Shown here piece after piece: positions 1-5,204 of a stretch of DNA of 7,267 nt. The notes under the pieces were generated by a model that searched no databases, was not told the DNA's origin, and saw only the letters and a program-made list of their open reading frames with translations. Location of the stretch: positions 1-7,267 of the forward strand of contig CAMHBN010000094.1 in the NCBI GenBank assembly GCA_946183385.1, read 5' to 3'. Both the position numbers and the translations under genes were made by a program. The DNA comes from an uncultured Ruminococcus sp. (GTDB lineage Bacteria; Bacillota; Clostridia; Oscillospirales; Ruminococcaceae). Within the stretch, counting starts at the first letter, position 1; each line of letters opens with the position of its first letter.

Positions 1-2106
1 TGGAAGGATACCGTACATTTTGTAATTCAGATACTCCGTGCTCTCCAGCACGCACACGACAAGGGCATAGTTCACCGTGACATCAAACCTCAGAACATAA
101 TGATGTTCACCGACGGCACTATCAAGGTCATGGACTTCGGCATCGCGAAGTTCTCGCGTGAGGAGGGCAAGACAGCCACCGATCAGGCTATCGGGAGCGT
201 CCACTACATCAGCCCCGAGCAGGCGAGCGGCGGCGTGACCGACGCAAAGAGCGACATCTACTCCGTGGGAGCAATGATGTACGAGATGCTCACGGGCAGG
301 AAGCCGTTCGACAGCGACAACCCCGTAGCCATTGCGGTAATGCATATGCACGATATCCCCGAGCGCCCGAGAGCTATCAACCCCGATATCCCCGACGGTC
401 TCGAGGAGATAGTCCTCAAGGCAATGGAGAAGGCTCCCGAGGACAGATACCAGACCACCGCTGATATGATAGCGGACATCGAAAAGTTCAAGAACGACCC
501 GTCCACCACCTTCGGCTACTATGTCGAGGAGGGCGAGGACGACAACGAGAACACACGCTTCTTCAATACACAGTCCATCGCACGCGACGGCGCGGCTCAG
601 GGCGGAGCACAGGTTCAGGAGCAGGTGCAGCAGCCTGTATATGCGGGCGTACCCGCAGGCGCGGCAGATCCCTACGGCGGACAGCAGGCTTATCCGCCTC
701 AGCAGCAGCCCTACGGCGGCGTATACAATAACGACGACTTCTACGAGGACGAGGAGGACGAGGAAGAGGAGGAAGAGCGTTCATCGCTGCTCATTCCCGT
801 GCTCACGGCGGTAGTCGTAGTTGTCATCATCGTCGGCGTTATCATCATATCGCTGCTCTTCACGGATTACCTCAAGGATACATCACAGAAGAACGACTGG
901 AAGATGCCTTCCGTTATCGGTATGGACTTCAACGACGCTGTTGCCAAGTACGGCAACAACATCCAGTTCAAGGAGGACGGTCAGGTCTACAACGAGGCTG
1001 AGCCGGGCGTCATCATTGAGCAGGATCCCGCAGAGGGCGTTGAGTTCAAGAAGGGCGCAGTTCTGAAGGTAAAGGTCAGCAAGGGTATGGAGACCGTGGA
1101 AGTCCCCAACGTTACTGAAATGAACGCAGAACTCGCAAAGGATATGCTCGACCAGAAGGGTCTCAAGTGTGATATACGTAATTCTTCAAGTGCGGAAGTG
1201 AGAAAGGGCTACGTCATCAAGACCGAGCCCGCGGCAGGAGAGACAGCTCACAAGGGCTCGACCGTTGTCCTCTACGTCAGCATGGGCGAGGACGCAGGAC
1301 AGGTACAGGTTGACGACTGGGTAGGCAAGTCCATCGACGACGCCAAGCTGCTTGCCGAGTACGCAGGTCTGAAGGTAAAGACAAAGGGTGTCGCTTCCTA
1401 CGAGAAGGAGAACACCGTTGTAAAGCAGAGCATAAAGAAGGGCGAGAAGGTCGAGACAGGTACAGAGATACTCTTCGAGTTCTCCGACGGCACCGCTCCC
1501 GACGGCGTTATCGAATTCCCCGTTGAGTTCCCGTCAGACGCAGACGGCAGATTCGTTATCAGCTTCATGATAGTAAACGACGACGGAACCCGTGACAGTC
1601 AGGATTCACGTACGATCTACGTTCCCGAGGAAACAAGCATCACACAGGATGTCAAGGGCTCGGGCGAGGACGCAACAGTAAACGTACTCCTCACGAACCT
1701 CAACAATAACAAGCGTGCCTCGATCGGTACGTACTCATTCAACTTTGCAGACGGCAAAATTACCACTAAGTCGGGCGGCGACCTCGACGCGGCTCTCAGA
1801 CAGGTAGACGGCTACCATCAGGAAGTAACCACACAGCCTGAAACACCCGATACAGTAACCGTACCGAGCCTCATCGGTCTTGACTACGACTACGCGAAGA
1901 GCCTCTACGGAGCTTCGTTCGATATAGTTGCAAGCGGCTCGCAGAGCTCCGCATACAATGAGAATGTCATTATATGGCAGAGCTACGAGGACGGAGTAGA
2001 GCTCGAAAAGGGCTCGACCATATCCGTAACGCTCAGCTCGGGACCCGAGCAGGGCGGCGAACAAGGCGGCGAGCAAGGCGGCGAACAGGGCGGCGAAACA
2101 TGGTAA
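1..2106 (+). CDS. prkC: PASTA-domain serine/threonine protein kinase PrkC/StkP type (5' partial)
   Basis: This is a membrane Ser/Thr kinase that in Firmicutes senses muropeptides or lipid II through PASTA repeats and controls cell-wall growth, dormancy and translation. The reading frame is open from base 1 and 701 residues are visible. Comparison with B. subtilis PrkC suggests roughly 105 N-terminal residues are missing, including the P-loop and the catalytic Lys. Visible kinase motifs are the catalytic loop HRDIKPQN (residues 25-32), DFG (45-47), the activation segment ending in SPEQA, and SDIYSVG. A Gln/Pro/Tyr/Gly-rich linker follows, then an acidic run (245-259) and one membrane segment (about 263-287). 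Outside are PASTA repeats at about 301-364, 365-431 and 435-498, a beta-rich non-PASTA segment (about 499-600), a further PASTA (about 620-681) and a Glu-Gln-Gly-Gly tail. It is followed by rsgA with a 7-bp overlap. The family call is very secure; the partner phosphatase prpC would be expected upstream, outside the window. Confidence 0.96.
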   Translation, partial: WKDTVHFVIQILRALQHAHDKGIVHRDIKPQNIMMFTDGTIKVMDFGIAKFSREEGKTATDQAIGSVHYISPEQASGGVTDAKSDIYSVGAMMYEMLTGRKPFDSDNPVAIAVMHMHDIPERPRAINPDIPDGLEEIVLKAMEKAPEDRYQTTADMIADIEKFKNDPSTTFGYYVEEGEDDNENTRFFNTQSIARDGAAQGGAQVQEQVQQPVYAGVPAGAADPYGGQQAYPPQQQPYGGVYNNDDFYEDEEDEEEEEERSSLLIPVLTAVVVVVIIVGVIIISLLFTDYLKDTSQKNDWKMPSVIGMDFNDAVAKYGNNIQFKEDGQVYNEAEPGVIIEQDPAEGVEFKKGAVLKVKVSKGMETVEVPNVTEMNAELAKDMLDQKGLKCDIRNSSSAEVRKGYVIKTEPAAGETAHKGSTVVLYVSMGEDAGQVQVDDWVGKSIDDAKLLAEYAGLKVKTKGVASYEKENTVVKQSIKKGEKVETGTEILFEFSDGTAPDGVIEFPVEFPSDADGRFVISFMIVNDDGTRDSQDSRTIYVPEETSITQDVKGSGEDATVNVLLTNLNNNKRASIGTYSFNFADGKITTKSGGDLDAALRQVDGYHQEVTTQPETPDTVTVPSLIGLDYDYAKSLYGASFDIVASGSQSSAYNENVIIWQSYEDGVELEKGSTISVTLSSGPEQGGEQGGEQGGEQGGETW
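2047..2094 (+). repeat. Four-copy 12-bp tandem repeat coding EQGG at the kinase C-terminus
   Basis: Four consecutive 12-base units of the form GAR CAR GGC GGC encode EQGG four times (kinase residues 683-698). The units differ only at synonymous third positions (GAG/GAA, CAG/CAA). The repeat ends 5 bases before the ATG of rsgA and supplies its only purine-rich upstream sequence. A change in copy number would keep the kinase in frame. Confidence 0.9.
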
Positions 2107-2978
2107 GCGCCAAGACAAGCGGAATAATAGTCAAATGCTTAGGGGGACTCTACACAGTAGAGTCCCCTGATGGTATATATGAGTGCAAGGCGAGGGGAGT
2201 ATTCCGCGCGAAGGGGATAAGTCCTGCGGTCGGCGACAGCGTCACCGTCAGCGGCGGCGTCATCACTGAGATAGGCGAACGCAGGAACTTCATCATAAGA
2301 CCGCCTCTTGCCAACCTTGACCAGATACTGTTCGTGGTGTCGACGGTAAGTCCCGCCCCGAACTTCCTGATCCTCGACAAGTTCATAGCTATTGCCGAGT
2401 ACAAGGGCATCGAGCCCGTGGTGGTCATCACGAAGACCGACCTCGGCGACGGCAGCGCAGTCCGCGAGGTCTACGACTCCATCGGGATAAAGACGGTGGA
2501 GGTAGATTACGACGACGCAGAGTCCGTACAGCGCGTGCGCGAGCTCCTGAGCGGCAGGATAAGCGCCTTTACGGGCAACTCGGGAGCGGGCAAGTCCACG
2601 CTCCTGAACGCGGTCGACCCGTCCCTCGACCTCGCCACGGGCGAGATAAGCCGCAAGCTCGGACGCGGCAGACACACCACCCGCCACGCAGAGCTGTACA
2701 AGCTCGCGGGAGGCGGCTACATCGCCGACACCCCCGGATTTTCCACATTCGAGACGAACCGCTACGACTTGATCCGCAAGGAGGAGCTGGCAGCTTGCTT
2801 CCGCGAATTTGCCGAATATACGGACAGCTGCCGCTTCCGCGACTGCTCGCACACCTGCGAGAAGGGCTGCGCGGTAGTGGAGGCGGTCGAGCAGGGCAGG
2901 ATACCGAAAAAACGCCACGAGAGCTACTGTACGATGTACGAGGAAGCCAAACAGCTGAAGGAGTGGGAGCTCAAATGA
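2100..2978 (+). CDS. rsgA: Ribosome small subunit-dependent GTPase A (RsgA/CpgA/YloQ)
   Basis: This is a circularly permuted GTPase that acts in late maturation of the 30S ribosomal subunit. The product has 292 residues, a normal length. An N-terminal OB-fold (about 1-68) comes first. The GTPase motifs follow in permuted order: G4 TKTD (111-114), G1 GNSGAGKST (159-167), G2 region GRGRHTT (188-194) and G3 DTPG (210-213). The C-terminal zinc-binding knuckle has Cys244, Cys249, His251 and Cys257 in the family spacing. The chosen ATG overlaps the end of prkC by 7 bp (ATGGTAA), so translation is probably coupled to prkC; the only SD-like sequence is the weak GGGCGGCG just upstream. Longer in-frame starts inside prkC would add low-complexity residues not seen in the family. 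In B. subtilis CpgA is a substrate of PrkC, which fits this pairing. The gene ends in a 4-bp ATGA overlap with thiN. Confidence 0.97.
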   Translation: MVSAKTSGIIVKCLGGLYTVESPDGIYECKARGVFRAKGISPAVGDSVTVSGGVITEIGERRNFIIRPPLANLDQILFVVSTVSPAPNFLILDKFIAIAEYKGIEPVVVITKTDLGDGSAVREVYDSIGIKTVEVDYDDAESVQRVRELLSGRISAFTGNSGAGKSTLLNAVDPSLDLATGEISRKLGRGRHTTRHAELYKLAGGGYIADTPGFSTFETNRYDLIRKEELAACFREFAEYTDSCRFRDCSHTCEKGCAVVEAVEQGRIPKKRHESYCTMYEEAKQLKEWELK

Positions 2979-3595
2979 AAAGGTGCCATATATTTGCGGG
3001 CGGTGACCTCGGCAATATCGCGGACTATTGGTTCCCGAACCACCACGGCTACGTGATATGCGCCGACAGCGGCTACAAGCACGCTAAGAAGCTGAAAATA
3101 AAGCCCGACGTGATAGTCGGCGACTTCGATTCCTACAGCGGCAAGCTCCCACAGGACAGCGAGATAGTGCGCACCGTCCCCGAGAAGGACGACACGGATA
3201 CGCTCATGGCGGTGAAGATAGCGATAGAGCGCGGCTGCGAGCAAATATACCTCTACGGTGCTCTTGGCGGAGCCCGTTTCGACCACGCCTTCGCGAACAT
3301 TCAGACCATGCTCTATGCCCGCGAGCACGGCGCAGAGCTGATACTCATCGGCAATGAGCGCGTGTACCTGCAAGGAGCAGGCAGCCGCAGCTACCCGCGC
3401 TCGGACGGCGACGCCTACTTCTCGGTGTTCGCGATCACGGAGACAGCGATGATAGGGGAGCTGAGCGGCGTGAAGTACCCGCTCAGGGACTACGAGATGA
3501 AGCAGTCGTTCCCCATCGGCGTGAGCAACGAGATAACGGACAGCGCGGCACACCTCACGATAGAGAGCGGCTTGGTGCTGGTGATACAGTCATAG
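2975..3595 (+). CDS. thiN: Thiamine pyrophosphokinase
   Basis: This enzyme transfers pyrophosphate from ATP to thiamine, giving thiamine diphosphate (salvage route, cytoplasmic). The 206-residue product has the usual length (about 210). Recognisable conserved blocks are ADSG (30-33), IVGDFDS (47-53), EKDDTDT (70-76, acidic metal/ATP-binding region), GALGGARFDH (95-104), GVKYPL (165-170) and GVSNE (182-186) in the C-terminal thiamine-binding domain. The start ATG overlaps the rsgA stop (ATGA, 4 bp), and a GAAGGAG sequence lies about 11 bases upstream, so coupled translation is likely. In B. subtilis the gene (yloS) sits in the same cluster, separated from cpgA by rpe, which is missing here. 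There is no riboswitch in front of it, which is expected for a salvage gene inside an operon. Confidence 0.96.
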   Translation: MKRCHIFAGGDLGNIADYWFPNHHGYVICADSGYKHAKKLKIKPDVIVGDFDSYSGKLPQDSEIVRTVPEKDDTDTLMAVKIAIERGCEQIYLYGALGGARFDHAFANIQTMLYAREHGAELILIGNERVYLQGAGSRSYPRSDGDAYFSVFAITETAMIGELSGVKYPLRDYEMKQSFPIGVSNEITDSAAHLTIESGLVLVIQS

Positions 3596-3617
3596 TAACG
3601 AAAAAGCCTTCGGTGAA

Positions 3618-3623
3618 TATAAT
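3618..3623 (+). promoter_or_regulatory. Possible -10 element ahead of spoVM
   Basis: TATAAT lies about 60 bases upstream of spoVM in the 87-base gap after thiN. No convincing -35 (sigma-A type) accompanies it: the hexamer 17 bases upstream, GTAACG, matches TTGACA at only three positions. The extended form AATATAAT also resembles the sigma-E -10 CATACAAT (6 of 8). B. subtilis spoVM is under sigma-E control, so a separate promoter here would make sense, but the sequence evidence is weak. Confidence 0.3.
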
Positions 3624-3667
3624 GAATGTGGACGCAGTGAACGCTGCTGACATTACAGACATCATCG

Positions 3668-3675
3668 AAGGAGGG
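3668..3675 (+). promoter_or_regulatory. Strong ribosome binding site of spoVM
   Basis: AAGGAGGG, nearly perfectly complementary to the 16S rRNA 3' end, lies 7 bases before a GTG codon. This site supports the very short GTG-initiated reading frame as a real gene. Confidence 0.85.
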
Positions 3676-3682
3676 ATACATA

Positions 3683-3766
3683 GTGAAGATCGTTGTGATA
3701 AAGAGCCCGCGCTTCCTGTCGGGCATACTGCGAGCCGTGTTTGGCATAAAGAAGGACGAAGACTGA
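3683..3766 (+). CDS. spoVM: Stage V sporulation protein M (SpoVM), 27-residue micro-protein
   Basis: SpoVM is a tiny amphipathic helix that recognises the convex forespore membrane, anchors SpoIVA, and is needed for assembly of the spore coat and cortex. The frame starts at GTG and codes for 27 residues; its core is IKSPRFLSGILRAVFG (6-21), followed by a charged tail. From memory of the B. subtilis protein (26 residues), identities fall at Met1, Lys2, Ile6, Lys7, Pro9, Phe11, Leu12, Gly14, Ile15, Arg17, Ala18 and Gly21. Pro9, important for membrane-curvature recognition, is kept. It has an excellent ribosome binding site and an intrinsic terminator directly behind it. Its position after thiN matches the B. 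subtilis gene order. It is too short for most gene finders. Length, sequence, context and signals together make the call strong. Confidence 0.94.
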   Translation: MKIVVIKSPRFLSGILRAVFGIKKDED

Positions 3767-3773
3767 ATATGAC

Positions 3774-3804
3774 AACAGCTCCCGATAAAGGGAGCTGTTT
3801 TTTT
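3774..3804 (+). terminator. Intrinsic terminator of the prkC-rsgA-thiN-spoVM cluster
   Basis: A perfect 10-bp stem AACAGCTCCC / GGGAGCTGTT (3774-3783 with 3790-3799) closes a 6-base loop and is followed by a run of seven T (3798-3804, partly shared with the stem). It begins 7 bases after the spoVM stop. The stop codon of the convergent ytaF gene (TAA, 3805-3803 on the minus strand) lies in the T-run. The minus-strand U-tract is poor, so it may terminate ytaF only partially. Confidence 0.93.
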
Positions 3805-4426
3805 ATCCGCAGACAGATTCAAAAATGGCAAAGGCTATGAGCAGCACACCTCCCAACCACGAGAGATCGCGCTCGGAGGCAGATATTTTTCTGCCCGTGA
3901 GGCTGCCTGCCGCGATAGCGGCGAAGCCCGCAGCGAACGTGAAAACAGCAGTCCGCACGGGCGATATCCCGCAGAAACCGCAGCTCAGCCCCGTAGCCGC
4001 CGAGTCGAGCGAGCTCGCGAGGGCGAGGGCAGCGGCTTCGGCGGGCGAGAGCGTTTTCGAGTTGTCGATATCGGCGGCGGTGTCGTCGAGGTAGAGCTTT
4101 ATCACGAGCCCGCTGCTGCCCGTCCGCAGCGAGAGCTCGCCCTTCCGCGAGAGCCGCCGCACGAGAATGCGGACGAGGCTCTTGAACACGGTTATCACGC
4201 CGATGGACGTAAGCACGATGAGCCCGAGAGTGCGGCAGAGCTCGGCGGGGACGAAGCAGCCCGCTATATCCGAGAGCAGGAGCGACAGCCCGAGGACAGC
4301 CGCTCCCGTGAGGTTTATCACAGCCGCAGACGCAGGCGGTATCCTGATGCCGCTGTTGCAGTAGGCGGCGGCGACGAGATAGGTGTCAAAGCTGACAATG
4401 AGCGCGAGGATGACCTCATTTAGCAA
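3803..4426 (-). CDS. ytaF: Sporulation membrane protein YtaF (MntP-like fold)
   Basis: YtaF is a small polytopic membrane protein of spore formers, related to the MntP/DUF204 manganese-exporter fold; its transport substrate is not established. The 207-residue product matches the family length (about 210). It shows the two-fold internal symmetry of the family: VSFDTYLVAAAYCNSGI (11-27) in the first half and ASSLDSAATGLSCG (137-150) in the second, each with an intramembrane Asp. The central hydrophilic loop ends in a DIDNSKTLSPAEA-like stretch (119-131), typical of YtaF. About six hydrophobic segments are present. The TTG start was chosen because a very strong GGGAGGTGA lies 7 bases upstream of it; an upstream extension to 4477 would add a polar, non-conserved leader. 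The gene is downstream of the vanZ-like gene and converges on spoVM. Confidence 0.9.
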   Translation of the reverse strand: MLNEVILALIVSFDTYLVAAAYCNSGIRIPPASAAVINLTGAAVLGLSLLLSDIAGCFVPAELCRTLGLIVLTSIGVITVFKSLVRILVRRLSRKGELSLRTGSSGLVIKLYLDDTAADIDNSKTLSPAEAAALALASSLDSAATGLSCGFCGISPVRTAVFTFAAGFAAIAAGSLTGRKISASERDLSWLGGVLLIAFAIFESVCG

Positions 4427-4430
4427 GTCA

Positions 4431-4440
4431 TCACCTCCCT
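4431..4440 (-). promoter_or_regulatory. Ribosome binding site fixing the ytaF TTG start
   Basis: Read on the minus strand, AGGGAGGTGA is a near-perfect anti-16S match and ends 4 bases before TTG (GGAGG core to TTG spacing 7). No in-frame ATG lies at a suitable distance. The nearby ATG inside CTAAATGAG is out of frame. Confidence 0.8.
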
Positions 4441-4444
4441 GCTC

Positions 4445-4474
4445 ATTATATGACAGGGGAGGCAGTCGTGACAG
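4445..4474 (-). promoter_or_regulatory. Candidate promoter of ytaF
   Basis: On the minus strand a consensus -10 TATAAT (4450-4445) is preceded at 18 bp by CTGTCA (4474-4469; 4 of 6 matches to TTGACA). The extended CATATAAT also matches the sigma-E -10 CATACAAT at 7 of 8 positions, but no sigma-E -35 is obvious. The predicted start of transcription would fall almost at the ribosome binding site, giving an unusually short leader, so the element may be fortuitous. Confidence 0.4.
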
Positions 4475-4475
4475 C

Positions 4476-4501
4476 AAAAGAGGGCGCGTCAGCGTCCTCT
4501 T
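4476..4501 (-). terminator. Candidate intrinsic terminator or attenuator between the vanZ-like gene and ytaF
   Basis: Read on the minus strand, AAGAGG-A-CGC pairs with GCG-C-CCTCTT around a TGAC loop (10 positions, one A/C mismatch), and the stem runs into a TTTT tract. It lies 5 bases beyond the vanZ-like stop codon. The short U-tract suggests partial termination, so read-through into ytaF is possible. Confidence 0.5.
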
Positions 4502-4506
4502 ATGTA

Positions 4507-4995
4507 TTATTCAGCTTTCTTCCGCGAGACTATCCACATAGCGAGCATCGCTGCGAGCAGCCCCGTGAGAGCGCCGCTTGAATCTATCATCACGTCGCGG
4601 AGCTCGCAGGAGCGTCCCGCCACGAAGCGCTGGTGGAACTCGTCAGAGCAGGCGTAGAGAATGCATATCCCCCACGCGAGGAGGCTGCCGAGGCTGAACA
4701 GCCTGCGCTTCCCGACGGCACACGACGTACAGAATCCGAGCGAGGCGTAAGCGCTGAAATGCGCACATTTTCGGATAATGAAGCTGATGACTTCGTTTAT
4801 CTCGTCCTTATGTTCGGGAGTGAAGTCAGCGTAGCCCTTTACGAAATGATTGAGGATAAAGTCGGTGAAAAAGCCGCTCGTCTGCGAGGACTCATCGGCG
4901 TCCTGAGATGACAGGTAAAAAATCGCAGCCATTACCGCGACCGACAGCAGGCAGAAGATGGCTCTTGCGGGTGTAAAAAAACGTTTCTTTTCCAT
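4507..4995 (-). CDS. VanZ-like family membrane protein
   Basis: The 162-residue protein belongs to the VanZ-like family, named after the teicoplanin-resistance protein VanZ. Most members are chromosomal and of unknown molecular function, so no resistance role should be assumed. Signature blocks are FYLSSQD (26-32) at the end of the first membrane segment, RKCAHF (75-80), YACSDEFHQRFVAGR (114-128) and DVMIDSSG (134-141). Four hydrophobic segments are visible (about 10-29, 76-93, 100-117, 138-156), with a basic C-terminus. The ATG start has AAAGGAG 5 bases upstream. A good promoter lies in the divergent intergenic region, and ytaF follows downstream on the same strand, separated by a weak hairpin. 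The family call is firm, the cellular role unknown. Confidence 0.93.
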   Translation of the reverse strand: MEKKRFFTPARAIFCLLSVAVMAAIFYLSSQDADESSQTSGFFTDFILNHFVKGYADFTPEHKDEINEVISFIIRKCAHFSAYASLGFCTSCAVGKRRLFSLGSLLAWGICILYACSDEFHQRFVAGRSCELRDVMIDSSGALTGLLAAMLAMWIVSRKKAE

Positions 4996-5021
4996 AATAT
5001 CTCCTTTACATCAACGCTACT

Positions 5022-5050
5022 ATGATAACACAAAGCGGCGGACTTTGCAA
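5022..5050 (-). promoter_or_regulatory. Promoter of the vanZ-like gene
   Basis: On the minus strand TTGCAA (5050-5045) and TATCAT (5027-5022) are separated by 17 bp, a good sigma-A-type arrangement. The inferred start of transcription is near 5015, about 20 bases upstream of the ATG and just before the AAAGGAG site. Confidence 0.7.
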
Positions 5051-5083
5051 GCCTCGGAGAAGAAAACAGCTCGATTTTTCCGC

Positions 5084-5114
5084 TTGTACAGGAAATTGTA
5101 ACCATTTAGTAACC
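5084..5114 (+). repeat. TNGTA direct repeats, possible operator
   Basis: TTGTA (5084-5088), TTGTA (5096-5100) and TAGTA (5107-5111) recur at 12- and 11-bp steps; the last two extend to GTAACC (5098-5103 and 5109-5114). They sit upstream of the -35 of the 410-residue membrane-protein gene, at about -84 to -54 from its inferred start. Direct repeats at about 11 bp are typical of OmpR/PhoB-type response-regulator sites. The sequence is A/T-rich, so chance is not excluded. Confidence 0.35.
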
Positions 5115-5132
5115 TTTTCTTTCAAAAATGTC

Positions 5133-5161
5133 TTGTATCTTCTGTTAAAAAATGATATAAT
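5133..5161 (+). promoter_or_regulatory. Promoter of the five-TM hypothetical gene
   Basis: A consensus -10 TATAAT (5156-5161) lies 17 bp from TTGTAT (5133-5138), which matches the -35 consensus at its first three positions. The inferred start of transcription is near 5168, giving a leader of about 37 bases before the ATG at 5205. The weak -35 would fit an activator-assisted promoter. Confidence 0.65.
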
Positions 5162-5204
5162 GATTCTATATGGATTATTATTAGTATCTCAATCGGAGGT
5201 CAAA

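Noticed and set aside
1974..2099. N-terminal extension of rsgA into prkC
   Set aside because: The extra residues are Arg-rich products of the EQGG repeat read out of frame, and RsgA proteins normally start near the chosen ATG.
2139..2918. Long minus-strand open frame opposite rsgA
   Set aside because: It is antisense to a gene with full RsgA motifs, has no recognisable domain and no SD. Its length follows from codon bias in the GC-rich real gene.
2924..3553. Minus-strand open frame opposite thiN
   Set aside because: Antisense shadow of a conserved enzyme; low-complexity Val/Ala/His/Tyr composition and no ribosome binding site.
3613..3840. 75-codon plus-strand frame covering the spoVM region
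   Set aside because: It runs through the spoVM gene in another frame and through the terminator hairpin. spoVM has the conserved sequence and the SD.
4427..4477. Upstream extension of ytaF to a TTG at 4477
   Set aside because: It would include the SD and the TATAAT element as coding sequence and adds a polar leader not expected in YtaF.
4507..4995. Glycopeptide-resistance gene vanZ
   Set aside because: Only family-level similarity is seen and there are no vanHAX or vanRS genes nearby. Chromosomal VanZ-like proteins are common in Firmicutes without resistance.
5022..5204. N-terminal extension of the five-TM protein
   Set aside because: It would cover the promoter at 5133-5161, whereas the ATG at 5205 has a GGAGGT site and begins a typical membrane protein.
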